Source: Candidatus Iainarchaeum sp.
Lineage (GTDB): Archaea; B1Sed10-29; WALL01; JAGHAM01
Assembly: GCA_021161465.1 (NCBI GenBank)
Contig: JAGHAM010000039.1
Span: 1 to 30,835 of the forward strand
Direction: 5' to 3'
Length of the DNA: 30,835 bases
The stretch's first letter is position 1; every line of letters starts with the position of its first letter. A program made the translations under genes and the position numbers. This document shows positions 23,452 to 30,513 of this stretch, piece by piece. Under the pieces are notes generated by a model. That model was not told where the DNA came from. It searched no databases and was given only the letters and a program-made list of their open reading frames with translations.

Positions 23452-24224
23452 TGGAAGAGTTCGAGGTAGTTATAGAGAAAGAAGTGAAGCTGAATAAACC
23501 CATCCTAATTGAAGGCCTTCCGGGGCTTGGTTTGGTTGGGAAGATAGCAGTGGAACACATAGTGAAGGAATTAAAGGCTGAGAAGCTTGCTACAATGTAT
23601 TCTGTTTATTTCCCTCCACAGGTTGTCATACAGGAGGATGGGACTGTCAGGCTGATGAAGAATGAGTTTTACTACTGGAAGTCTGGCAAGAAGAGCCAGA
23701 GGGACCTATTGTTCATAATTGGGGATACCCAGGGGTCTAGTCCGGAGTCTCATTACAAGCTATGCAACAAGATACTTGATGTTGCTGAGATGTATAACTC
23801 TGATATGGTTTACACTCTTGGTGGATTTGGGGTTGGCCATATGGTGAAGAAGCCAAAAGTCTTTGGTGCTGTGACACATAAGACACTTTTAAGGCCCCTG
23901 AAGCAGGTTGGAGTTTCCTTTGAGAAAACTGGTGGCGGCATCATTGGAGCTGCGGGGTTGCTCCTGGGTTTGGGAAAGCTTAGGGATATGAAAGGCGTTT
24001 GCCTTATGGGGGAAACTCACGGCCAGATAATAGACGCGCGTTCTGCAAAGGCAGTCATTGATGTCATCGGGAAAATTTTGAAGGTGGATATCGATACTAA
24101 GGAGCTTGATAAGAGGGCGAAGGAAACAGAGAAGGCACTGAAGAGAGTGCAAAAGCTTGAGAAACAAAGGATGTCGGTTGAGTCATTCCCAATGGAGTCA
24201 GAAAGCCCAAGTTACATACGGTAA
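23448..24224 (+). CDS. PAC2-family protein (proteasome assembly chaperone-like)
   Basis: The 258-residue protein has the PAC2 fold signature: KPILIEGLPGLGLVGKIAVEHIV near the N terminus, LLFIIGDTQGSSPESHY, VYTLGGFGVGHM, and FEKTGGGIIGAAGLLLGLG. Archaeal members such as PbaA/PbaB are related to eukaryotic proteasome assembly chaperones, but the role of the nop10-linked copy is not established. A C-terminal charged helix (about 213-245) may be a coiled coil. It starts at ATG 23448, overlapping the nop10 stop; ATG 23451 is an alternative. The gene is in the conserved nop10 cluster. Confidence 0.9.
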   Translation: MMEEFEVVIEKEVKLNKPILIEGLPGLGLVGKIAVEHIVKELKAEKLATMYSVYFPPQVVIQEDGTVRLMKNEFYYWKSGKKSQRDLLFIIGDTQGSSPESHYKLCNKILDVAEMYNSDMVYTLGGFGVGHMVKKPKVFGAVTHKTLLRPLKQVGVSFEKTGGGIIGAAGLLLGLGKLRDMKGVCLMGETHGQIIDARSAKAVIDVIGKILKVDIDTKELDKRAKETEKALKRVQKLEKQRMSVESFPMESESPSYIR

Positions 24225-24229
24225 TCTTT

Positions 24230-25447
24230 ATGCTGGTCAGAACAGACCTTCACATACATGGGCCATATTCAAGAGGGACTTCTAAACAGCTAAGCATACC
24301 AAACCTTGAGAGATATGCAAGGCTTAAGGGCATTGATGTCCTCGGGACAGGCGATTTCACCCACCCTGGATGGCTGGCCCACCTGAGGGAACACCTTGAA
24401 GAGAGGGATGGGCTCTTGTACACAAAGACCGGCTTCCCGTTTATGCTTACTACGGAAATATCCAGCATTTATTCACAGGATGGAAAAACCAGGAAGATAC
24501 ACCAAGTGGTTTTTGCCCCTGGCTTTGAGGTGGTTGAGCAGATACGGGCTGAGCTTTCTAAGCATGGTCGGCTTGACTACGATGGCCGGCCAATATTTGG
24601 GTTATCTGCCCCTGAGATAGTTGAGATAGTCATGGGTGTGAGCAGAGAGTGTTTCATCTTTCCGGCACACGCATGGACGCCATGGTTCTCTTTGTTTGGC
24701 TCTAACTCTGGTTTTGACAGCATCAAGGACTGCTACCAGGACCAGTTGAAACACATTCATGCTATAGAAACAGGCTTGTCCAGCGACCCACCGATGAACT
24801 GGCGGTTGTCTCAGCTGGATGGGTTTACTCTGGTTTCGTTTTCGGATTCTCATTCCTTCTGGCCATGGAGGATTGGGAGAGAGGCCACAACGCTTGACTG
24901 TGAGCTTTCCTACAAAGGCATAACTGATGCTATTAAAGAAAATAAAGTTGAGTATACTGTTGAAGTTGACCCTGCTTATGGCAAATACCATTGGGATGGG
25001 CACAGGAACTGTGGCATACAGATGTCCCCTAAGGAAGCGTTGAAGCATAACAACATCTGCCCTGTCTGTGGTAAGCCGCTGACCATCGGTGTTCTTCACA
25101 GGGTGGAGGCTCTTGCTGACAGGCCGGAGGGCTTCAAGCCAAAAGGTGCGCGCCCCTTCAAAGAGCTGCTTCCGCTATCTGAGCTTATATCTGCAACGAT
25201 TGGGAAATCCCTTAACTCAAAGGCAGTCTGGGTGGAATTTAACGCGCTGACACGTTCTTCTAACGAGTTTGAGGTTCTCCTGGATATGCCTGAGGAGGAG
25301 CTAAGCAGGAGGACGCGTCCTGAAATTGCAAGCGCGATAATGAAGAACCGCTTTGGGCAGGTGAAAGTCAATCCTGGCTATGATGGTATTTATGGGGAGC
25401 TAGTGCTTGAAACAGCTGGTGTCCAGAAAAAGCTATCTGAGTTTTGA
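24230..25447 (+). CDS. Endonuclease Q-like PHP-domain DNA repair nuclease
   Basis: EndoQ cuts DNA on the 5' side of deaminated bases (uracil, hypoxanthine, xanthine) and abasic sites. The 405-residue protein has a PHP metal site in RTDLHIHGPYS (His8, His10), TGDFTHPGW, FPAHAWTPWFS (His147) and SDSHSFWPWRIG (206-217). A zinc-finger-like segment follows: HRNC (258-261) and CPVCGKPLTIGVLHR (277-291). This arrangement is the EndoQ order (PHP core, Zn finger, then a C-terminal domain). It ends the replication/translation operon, 5 nt after the PAC2 gene. The last nine codons and stop lie in the 37-bp direct repeat 25419-25455. Identity with EndoQ is by motif; activity is not shown. Confidence 0.88.
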   Translation: MLVRTDLHIHGPYSRGTSKQLSIPNLERYARLKGIDVLGTGDFTHPGWLAHLREHLEERDGLLYTKTGFPFMLTTEISSIYSQDGKTRKIHQVVFAPGFEVVEQIRAELSKHGRLDYDGRPIFGLSAPEIVEIVMGVSRECFIFPAHAWTPWFSLFGSNSGFDSIKDCYQDQLKHIHAIETGLSSDPPMNWRLSQLDGFTLVSFSDSHSFWPWRIGREATTLDCELSYKGITDAIKENKVEYTVEVDPAYGKYHWDGHRNCGIQMSPKEALKHNNICPVCGKPLTIGVLHRVEALADRPEGFKPKGARPFKELLPLSELISATIGKSLNSKAVWVEFNALTRSSNEFEVLLDMPEEELSRRTRPEIASAIMKNRFGQVKVNPGYDGIYGELVLETAGVQKKLSEF

Positions 25448-25455
25448 GTTCTTCA
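25419..25455 (+). repeat. 37-bp direct repeat, left copy (end of endoQ)
   Basis: The 37 bases from GTGTCCAG to AGTTCTTCA recur without mismatch at 26559-26595, 1,140 bp away. This copy codes for the last residues and stop codon of the EndoQ-like protein. On the other strand it contains the same bases that end the gene at 26573, so it looks like an ancestral convergent gene overlap that was duplicated. Confidence 0.95.
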
Positions 25456-25649
25456 GCTTCGACCAATTCAACGGCAATGGAATCAACTGCGTTCATTACT
25501 TGCAATTCCTCGACTTCCAGTTCAACACCTTTTGGAGAAACTCCCCTGGATATATTCTCCATTCCTATAACTTTCCTCATCTCTGCCGAAACAGTCTATT
25601 GCGAAGACTACCAAAGAGGCAATCAAAAGAACCCAGCAACTCTTTTCAT
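25433..25649 (-). pseudogene. Possible remnant of a small lipoprotein gene
   Basis: Downstream of the intact lipoprotein, a GAGGGA ribosome-like site and an ATG at 25649 begin MKRVAG, but the frame stops at once. One base's shift opens a hydrophobic stretch (VLLIASLVVFAIDCFG) that looks like a lipoprotein signal with a Cys, then RDEESYRNGE, ending at a stop near 25522. A third frame (ORF from 25580) continues with acidic sequence (VELEVEELQVMNAVDS) into the repeat. This suggests a decayed gene with two frameshifts. Sequencing error or chance open frames are alternatives; the Asp before the Cys is unusual for a lipobox. Confidence 0.3.
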
Positions 25650-25691
25650 GATGTTCCCTCAGCCACTATTTCTCATAAATATCGGATAGAG

Positions 25692-26510
25692 CTACCAAGG
25701 GATTTTTTCAACTTCTTCAATGCAATCCTGGCGGTCTTCTTCGTCTTCTAGGTTAGCGCAGATTGACTTGTCTCTGCGGTAAGTTGCAGCGGTTCTATAA
25801 CAATAGTTTTTGGCGATTCCCGTCTCGCAGAAAGAAAGGTTTCCAGTTATGGCTGCCTCACACCCGTGATCCCTGGCTAAATAATGGCAGTGTTCTTTTT
25901 CACCGTAGTTGAAAGCCACCGCGTTATTGCATTTCCACTCACTGGCCCCTGTTTTCCTACATAATGAGATATCATGATTCCTAACTGCAACGTCTATGAT
26001 GCAATCTATTTGATCGAAATGCTCTAATCCCGAACAGTCTTCTGATGTTTCTGCGACCCAAGAAACCCCGCGCATGCAATAAGGACTGAAGAGGATTTCT
26101 CCGTTAAGGATACCCTCCCCCCATCCATAACACTTGCTGGAATTCTTGGTTATCATGGCTTCTAAAGTCTTGCTCTCTTCTCCCTCTCCAAGCAGGTAAA
26201 GGCAGTAATCGTACATGGGGCCAGACAATTTATTGCAAACTTCTTTATCTTTGGTCCTAACTGCTATACCCATTATACACTCCGTTCTTATCTCCCCTTT
26301 ACAAGCTTCTATGTCCTCGCTTGCGACTGCTTTCTTGCAATAGCCAACGTAGTCCTCCCTTTTTGCATCCCTCGCAACAGCCCTTTCACATAGCTCTATG
26401 CCAGGCCCTGAAATAGAGCTCCCTTCAGAAGAACCTCCGTTTTCTCCCCCAATACATCCAACTAAAACCAAGGAGGATATAAGCATAATCAAGCAAGCGA
26501 CTTCCCTCAT
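25692..26510 (-). CDS. Cysteine-rich repeat lipoprotein
   Basis: The 272-residue protein has a lipoprotein signal peptide with the lipobox LVGC (Cys19), then a Gly/Ser linker (about 20-38), then a domain with 18 Cys residues, an even number that could form nine disulfides. The Cys recur in a helical pattern such as C-I-x2-[IV]-AVR-x2-D-x3-C (CIMGIAVRTKDKEVC; CIIDVAVRNHDISLC) with variants (CYRTAATYRRDKSIC). The repeats may make a disulfide-stapled helical solenoid on the outer face of the membrane. ATG 26510 is preferred over 26525 because GGTGAT stands four bases upstream. A TATA-like box is at 26544-26552 inside the island. No function can be assigned. Confidence 0.75.
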   Translation of the reverse strand: MREVACLIMLISSLVLVGCIGGENGGSSEGSSISGPGIELCERAVARDAKREDYVGYCKKAVASEDIEACKGEIRTECIMGIAVRTKDKEVCNKLSGPMYDYCLYLLGEGEESKTLEAMITKNSSKCYGWGEGILNGEILFSPYCMRGVSWVAETSEDCSGLEHFDQIDCIIDVAVRNHDISLCRKTGASEWKCNNAVAFNYGEKEHCHYLARDHGCEAAITGNLSFCETGIAKNYCYRTAATYRRDKSICANLEDEEDRQDCIEEVEKIPW

Positions 26511-26543
26511 TTTATCACCGCACATGATATTAAATCCTAACAG

Positions 26544-26552
26544 TTTTTAATG
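26544..26552 (-). promoter_or_regulatory. TATA-like box of the lipoprotein gene
   Basis: CATTAAAAA on the minus strand is centred about 38 nt before ATG 26510, leaving a short leader that contains GGTGAT. It lies within the island, just inside the right-hand repeat, so the lipoprotein gene carries its own promoter. Confidence 0.4.
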
Positions 26553-26558
26553 CTTACC

Positions 26559-26595
26559 GTGTCCAGAAAAAGCTATCTGAGTTTTGAGTTCTTCA
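26559..26595 (+). repeat. 37-bp direct repeat, right copy (end of the gene at 26573)
   Basis: Identical to 25419-25455. Read on the minus strand it encodes the last residues (LKNSKLR) and the stop of the unknown basic protein. Beyond the repeat, the two copies show a short, gapped similarity (ACTTTCGCTCAAATTC versus GCTTCGACCAATTC), which may be a decayed extension of the duplication. Confidence 0.95.
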
Positions 26596-27670
26596 ACTTT
26601 CGCTCAAATTCTCTCATAGATATGCTCTTGACTTTTTTAGTTTTGCCCCCAACAGTCATAGTTTCAAATTTCATGTTTTTCAATATGGCATCCAATGCAT
26701 TAACTTGGTTGTGAAGTCCAATGTCTTTGCTTTGCGGCTTCCTTGCCTTCTCCAGTTGCGAAGCTTTCCTGACGAGTTCCCGGAGTTCCTGGTGTTCAAA
26801 TGGCTTTATGCCCTTCTTCCGCACGAAGGCTTCAAGCTCTTTGTTCTTCTTGATTTCTTCGTTTATTGCCCTGGCCAAGTTTTCTGCAGCTGCCATTCCA
26901 CTGAGCTTGGGACTAAGCCGTTTTTTCAGTATGGTTGTAGTTCTAACCATATACTCCTTTCTAGAATCATGTGTCTTTGCATGGCGGGTGTATTTTTTGA
27001 ATGCTCTCTTGATTTCCTCCCTTTCTTCATCGTTAAGCTTGCTCCACCTCACCAGCGCTTTACCCCCGGTTTCCCTTATAATCTGTAGCATCCCTATCGT
27101 TTCTTTCATTATGGGTGTAGCATGCCTCTTCATTACCTCAAATTCCGACATCTCCGAGTAGGGTATATTCCTGTCAACGAATTCCTTTTCCTTCTTCTCA
27201 CCTTTCTTTATATTGCGGTAGGTATGCGTGCTCAAGAATGAGTTTATACCATTTGCATAGAATTTTCCGATAGAGCCTTTTATCAGGTCTCTAAAGACCC
27301 TCCCAGGAACTTTTATCTCCACGGACGGCAATCCTTTCCATTCACTTGTAGTGAGCTTACCGCGTTTTATCAAATCTTCAACGAATTTGTCCCCTTCCTT
27401 TATCTCAAAGACAGGGAAGATTTTAGTTCCACCCTTCACCTTGGCTTTTTCTTCAAGGCCCTCCCAGAGCTCCCTAATCTTGAAGCCATAGTCCCCGCCA
27501 TGATATGTTAAAAATAAGAGTGGCCTTCTGATAGTTTTAGGACCCTTTCCTGTCATTATTTTAGTTTCTACCTCGGTGCTGGTTACCAGTATAGTATCCT
27601 TCCTACCTTTTTTGCCTTCGTGTACAATCTTGGCAGAGTAAGCATATCCAGCTTTTGGCTTTTCAACCAT
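26573..27670 (-). CDS. Unrecognised basic, charged protein downstream of hisS
   Basis: The 365-residue product is very rich in Lys, Arg and Glu with no membrane segment or signal peptide. Residues 1-130 look mixed alpha/beta (for example RRPLLFLTYHGGDYGFKI, IFPVFEIKEGDKFV); residues 170-365 look helical with coiled-coil potential (EEREEIKRAFKKYTRHAKTH, LARAINEEIKKNKELEAFVRKKG). I do not recognise the family. ATG 27670 lies 12 nt downstream of the hisS stop, so the two genes form an operon. A nucleic-acid-associated role would fit the charge, but there is no motif to support a specific call. Its last codons lie in the 37-bp repeat. Confidence 0.7.
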   Translation of the reverse strand: MVEKPKAGYAYSAKIVHEGKKGRKDTILVTSTEVETKIMTGKGPKTIRRPLLFLTYHGGDYGFKIRELWEGLEEKAKVKGGTKIFPVFEIKEGDKFVEDLIKRGKLTTSEWKGLPSVEIKVPGRVFRDLIKGSIGKFYANGINSFLSTHTYRNIKKGEKKEKEFVDRNIPYSEMSEFEVMKRHATPIMKETIGMLQIIRETGGKALVRWSKLNDEEREEIKRAFKKYTRHAKTHDSRKEYMVRTTTILKKRLSPKLSGMAAAENLARAINEEIKKNKELEAFVRKKGIKPFEHQELRELVRKASQLEKARKPQSKDIGLHNQVNALDAILKNMKFETMTVGGKTKKVKSISMREFERKLKNSKLR

Positions 27671-27682
27671 AGATGAACTTTC

Positions 27683-28984
27683 TCAATCAGATTTAATAAC
27701 TGTTTTGATGAAGGACACCAGTTGGCTTAGGGGGATATTCTTTTCATTGCCGGATGCCATGTCCCTGACTGTCACTTTGCCATTCTCAAGGTCCTTTGGG
27801 CCGATTATAACTACTTTTTTGGCGCCTATTGAGTCCGCATATGCAAACTGCTTGGCAAGCTTCCTGCCCATCAAGTCAGTTTCAGTAGGAATGCCAGCAG
27901 CCCTTAGTTTCTGCGTTATCTCTAAAGCTTTATCCCGCACTTTATCATTGACTGGAGCTACATAGATGAGCTCTTGTGGAGCCTCAGAGAATAATCCCCT
28001 CTCATCCATCAGCTGGATTACTCGCTCGATACCGATGCTCATGCCTGTTGCTGGTGTTGGTCTCCCCCCATATCTCTCTACAAGATTGTCGTACCTGCCA
28101 CCGCCGGCTACGCTCCACTTACCACCTTCGACGGCACCCTCAAATACATTGCCAGTGTAATAGTCAAGTCCTCGCGCCAGGCTCAAGTCAACTATAATTT
28201 TCTTCTCAAACGTTTGTGTAAATCTGACTAATTCAGTTAGTTCCGTGATGCCTCTGGTCATCAGTTCGTTTTTTCCCAAGGGTTTAATCTGTTTTAGGAC
28301 GTCTACTAGCTTGCCATTAAGCTCAGTTGCATCCAGCAATTTCTTGGTTACGTTTGCTTCAAAACCCTTTTCAGCTAATTCTCTCTCAACGCCATCTCTG
28401 CCTATCTTATCCAGCTTATCCAGAGACCTGAAGACATCAACCATCTCTTTTTCCCTGAAGCCGCACAGGAGAGCTAGCCCTTCCAGGAGTTTCCTGTTGT
28501 TTACCCTAACCTTAAAGTCCTTAAAGCCAAGTTCTTCCATGACATCACACACAGCAGCCAGGCACTCAGCATCTGCAAGCGCGCTTTCACTTCCAAAGGT
28601 GTCGATGTCGGCTTGCCAGAATTCCCTGTACCTCCCAGCTCCTGGCCTGTCGTATCTCCAGACCCTACCTAACATCATTCTCTTGAAGGGCTTTGGCAAG
28701 TTTGGGTTTGAAGCCACTACGCGGGCAGTTGGCACTGTCAAATCGAATCTAAGCCCGAGTTCCCTGTCACTCTGGTCTTTAAAGTAGTATAATTCTTTTT
28801 TGATATCTTCTCCACCGCCGCCCTTGCGTGACAAGAGCTCGAAGTATTCAACAGCTGGAGTTTCCATCAGCTGAAATCCATACCTCTTGAATATGGTCCT
28901 GGCTACACCAAACACATACTCTCTCTTGCGCATATCTTCTGGAAGGAAGTCGCGCATTCCCCGAACCGTTTGATAGTTCACCAT
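27683..28984 (-). CDS. hisS: Histidyl-tRNA synthetase
   Basis: HisRS charges tRNA-His. The 433-residue class II synthetase shows motif 1 near FLSRKGG-like sequence (here FELLSRKGGGGE), motif 2 RMMLGRVWRYDRPGAGRYREFWQ split across residues about 102-125, the histidine-specific LARGLDYYTGNVFE, motif 3 GMSIGIERV, and a C-terminal anticodon-binding domain (IYVAPVNDKVRDKALEI...). ATG 28984 was preferred over GTG 28990 because the latter sits inside the Shine-Dalgarno-like AAGGTGG. A TATA-like box lies about 27 nt upstream within a small inverted repeat (29001-29022). Confidence 0.96.
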   Translation of the reverse strand: MVNYQTVRGMRDFLPEDMRKREYVFGVARTIFKRYGFQLMETPAVEYFELLSRKGGGGEDIKKELYYFKDQSDRELGLRFDLTVPTARVVASNPNLPKPFKRMMLGRVWRYDRPGAGRYREFWQADIDTFGSESALADAECLAAVCDVMEELGFKDFKVRVNNRKLLEGLALLCGFREKEMVDVFRSLDKLDKIGRDGVERELAEKGFEANVTKKLLDATELNGKLVDVLKQIKPLGKNELMTRGITELTELVRFTQTFEKKIIVDLSLARGLDYYTGNVFEGAVEGGKWSVAGGGRYDNLVERYGGRPTPATGMSIGIERVIQLMDERGLFSEAPQELIYVAPVNDKVRDKALEITQKLRAAGIPTETDLMGRKLAKQFAYADSIGAKKVVIIGPKDLENGKVTVRDMASGNEKNIPLSQLVSFIKTVIKSD

Positions 28985-29000
28985 ATCCACCTTTTGTTTA

Positions 29001-29022
29001 GTGGAGTTTTTATTATTTCCAC
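29001..29022 (-). promoter_or_regulatory. hisS promoter: TATA-like box inside an inverted repeat
   Basis: On the minus strand, GTGGA and TCCAC form a 5-bp inverted repeat around AATAATAAAA, a TATA-like box centred about 27 nt before ATG 28984. A regulator bound here would block transcription factor access; this is speculative. Confidence 0.35.
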
Positions 29023-29070
29023 TTCTTTCGCGACACGTATGTGCCCCAATTACCTATATGCCTGTGCAAT

Positions 29071-29081
29071 AAGTTTTTTAA
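29071..29081 (+). promoter_or_regulatory. TATA-like box of the histidine kinase gene
   Basis: GTTTTTTAATT is centred about 30 nt before ATG 29106 with no ribosome site, consistent with a leaderless or very short-leader mRNA. Confidence 0.45.
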
Positions 29082-29105
29082 TTCGTTAAACCATAACTAA
29101 AACCA

Positions 29106-30008
29106 ATGGCGAAAAATAAAGAGAGTAAAGAGTATCTGAGTAAAGAGTACCTTTTACCTTGGGCTTATGATAGGCACGATTTGTTGAATTACCTGCAAAT
29201 GGCGGCCGGATATGTTGGTCTGGTAGATGGAAAAATGGAGAAGGACATCAGAGATATGAAAGAAAGATTGGACATGGCGAAAGGCTACCTGATACAACAA
29301 AAACTCAGGCACAAACCGTTTGATATTGAGACCAGTAAACCTTACCATCCAGAACTCGATAAGGACGAGGAAGAAGCGAAGTTAGCATCCGAGATTAAGG
29401 AGATTCATAAAAGAGTTAAAAAAGTGTTGAGGAAAATAGGGGATAATCCATCTAATGAATACTTGAGGAAGGGCAGGATGGCTCTTGAAGATGCAAATAG
29501 GTTGCTTGAAGTCCAGAAGGCACGTTTGGAAGGGCGGGTTATCCCATATAGGGAGGCAAGTTTGAAGGAGGTAATTGAGAGGGTAGTTTCAAAGCACCAA
29601 AGAAACGCGGATTTTGAGGTCGAGCTGGATCCCGAAGTGAATTTGAAAGTTTCTGGTTCGCACTTTGAAAGAGCCCTTGACAATCTTGTGATTAACTCAA
29701 AAAGGGCATTTAGTGAGTGGAAGGAGAGAACTGGGGAGAAACCAAGAATCAAGATAAGTTTAAACAAGAAAGATTCGGATGTCCTCCTCCACATATCTGA
29801 TAATGGCCCCGGGTTTTCTGAGGATGTATTGAAAAGGGACCCCTTTAAGCTTGGTGTTACAAGCAAGGAGCGAAAGAAAGGTGGCGGAACAGGCTTGGCG
29901 ATTGTGAAGAATATCGTTGAATCCCATGGGGGCAGTATCCACATACTGGACAAAAGACCAGGAGCTCACTTTGAAATGAAATTTAGAAGAATATCCAGAA
30001 AGAGGTAA
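29106..30008 (+). CDS. Soluble sensor-type histidine kinase with Spo0B/DcuS-like H-box
   Basis: The 300-residue protein has no membrane segment. Residues 20-70 contain RHDLLNYLQMAAGYVGL (His24) followed by a second helix (DGKMEKDIRDMKERLDMAKG). This matches the R-H-D-x2-N-x-LQ pattern of Spo0B/DcuS-type dimerisation domains, with His24 as the likely phosphorylation site. Residues 80-150 are an extra, charged helical region. The ATPase domain follows: N box ERALDNLVINSKRA (188-201), G1 DNGPGF (232-237), G2 GGGTGLAIVKNIVESHGG (259-276). No sensor or receiver domain is fused. The next gene is 46 nt downstream with a ribosome site and may be its partner. Confidence 0.85.
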   Translation: MAKNKESKEYLSKEYLLPWAYDRHDLLNYLQMAAGYVGLVDGKMEKDIRDMKERLDMAKGYLIQQKLRHKPFDIETSKPYHPELDKDEEEAKLASEIKEIHKRVKKVLRKIGDNPSNEYLRKGRMALEDANRLLEVQKARLEGRVIPYREASLKEVIERVVSKHQRNADFEVELDPEVNLKVSGSHFERALDNLVINSKRAFSEWKERTGEKPRIKISLNKKDSDVLLHISDNGPGFSEDVLKRDPFKLGVTSKERKKGGGTGLAIVKNIVESHGGSIHILDKRPGAHFEMKFRRISRKR

Positions 30009-30054
30009 TAAGCTAAACATCTTAACTTATGACAAGAACTTAACAGGTGATGAA

Positions 30055-30513
30055 ATGCCATTGTATGAACATCCAAAAGGCGAATTCCAAACGAGGAAAG
30101 TCAGAGTGAATGAGAAGTTTTCCCTGAAGGGAGATATCGGACCTTCCAAGAGGAAGATTGAGTTCCAAAGTAAGTACCATCCGTTGAATAAGGGAGGTCT
30201 CGGCGAGGATTTCAGGGCGAAGATGAGCAGAGGAGAAGCGCATCATGACAGGATAATGGTAAACCCGAATGAGAACGAGTTTCTTGATATAGTGACGGAG
30301 AAAAAAGGAATTGGGCAGCATGAAACCAGGGTAGCTCGTATTCGTTTCAATGAGGATACAGGCAACTACAGGGAGATTGGTAGTGATATGATTGGGTTGT
30401 CACCCGATGTGGACAAAGCCAGGAATTTCCATAAGGATGTGATTGATGCTGTGATGAAGTCTGATAGGATTGAAGGCATCCTCGATAAGCTCAAGAGGAA
30501 ATACAACAAATGA
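30055..30513 (+). CDS. Unknown small protein downstream of the histidine kinase
   Basis: The 152-residue protein is charged and soluble with no membrane helix. It begins MPLYEHPKGEFQTRKVRVNEKF and contains a histidine pair in RGEAHHDRIMVN, a beta-like middle, and a C-terminal helical part (ARNFHKDVIDAVMKSDRIEGILDKLKRKY). I do not recognise a family; it is not a CheY-like receiver, as the Asp and Lys pattern is absent. ATG 30055 has AGGTGAT (30046-30052) just upstream. It sits between the kinase and an AmrS-like gene that begins within its stop codon, so it could belong to either. Confidence 0.65.
   Translation: MPLYEHPKGEFQTRKVRVNEKFSLKGDIGPSKRKIEFQSKYHPLNKGGLGEDFRAKMSRGEAHHDRIMVNPNENEFLDIVTEKKGIGQHETRVARIRFNEDTGNYREIGSDMIGLSPDVDKARNFHKDVIDAVMKSDRIEGILDKLKRKYNK

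Larger units (their letters stand above)
25456..26558. mobile_element. Inserted island between 37-bp direct repeats
   Basis: The 1,103 bases between the two repeats hold one intact gene (lipoprotein, minus strand, with its own promoter) and a possible second, decayed one. No transposase, integrase or terminal inverted repeats were found, so it is not a recognisable insertion sequence. The repeat pair could be a target duplication, an att-like pair or the scar of a duplication event. Calling it mobile is an inference from the repeats and from the fact that both flanking genes remain complete. Confidence 0.4.

Noticed and set aside
24602-25099. 165-residue open frame antisense to the EndoQ-like gene
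   Set aside because: The EndoQ frame has intact metal-binding motifs; the antisense frame has no recognisable features.
25456-26558. A classical insertion sequence
   Set aside because: No transposase frame and no terminal inverted repeats could be found; only the direct repeats support movement.
28245-28787. 180-residue open frame on the plus strand, opposite hisS
   Set aside because: It lies entirely within the conserved hisS coding sequence and has the Ser/Leu-rich look of an antisense shadow.
29405-29953. 182-residue open frame on the minus strand, opposite the histidine kinase
   Set aside because: It is antisense to N, G1 and G2 boxes of a clear ATPase domain; no promoter or ribosome site supports it.
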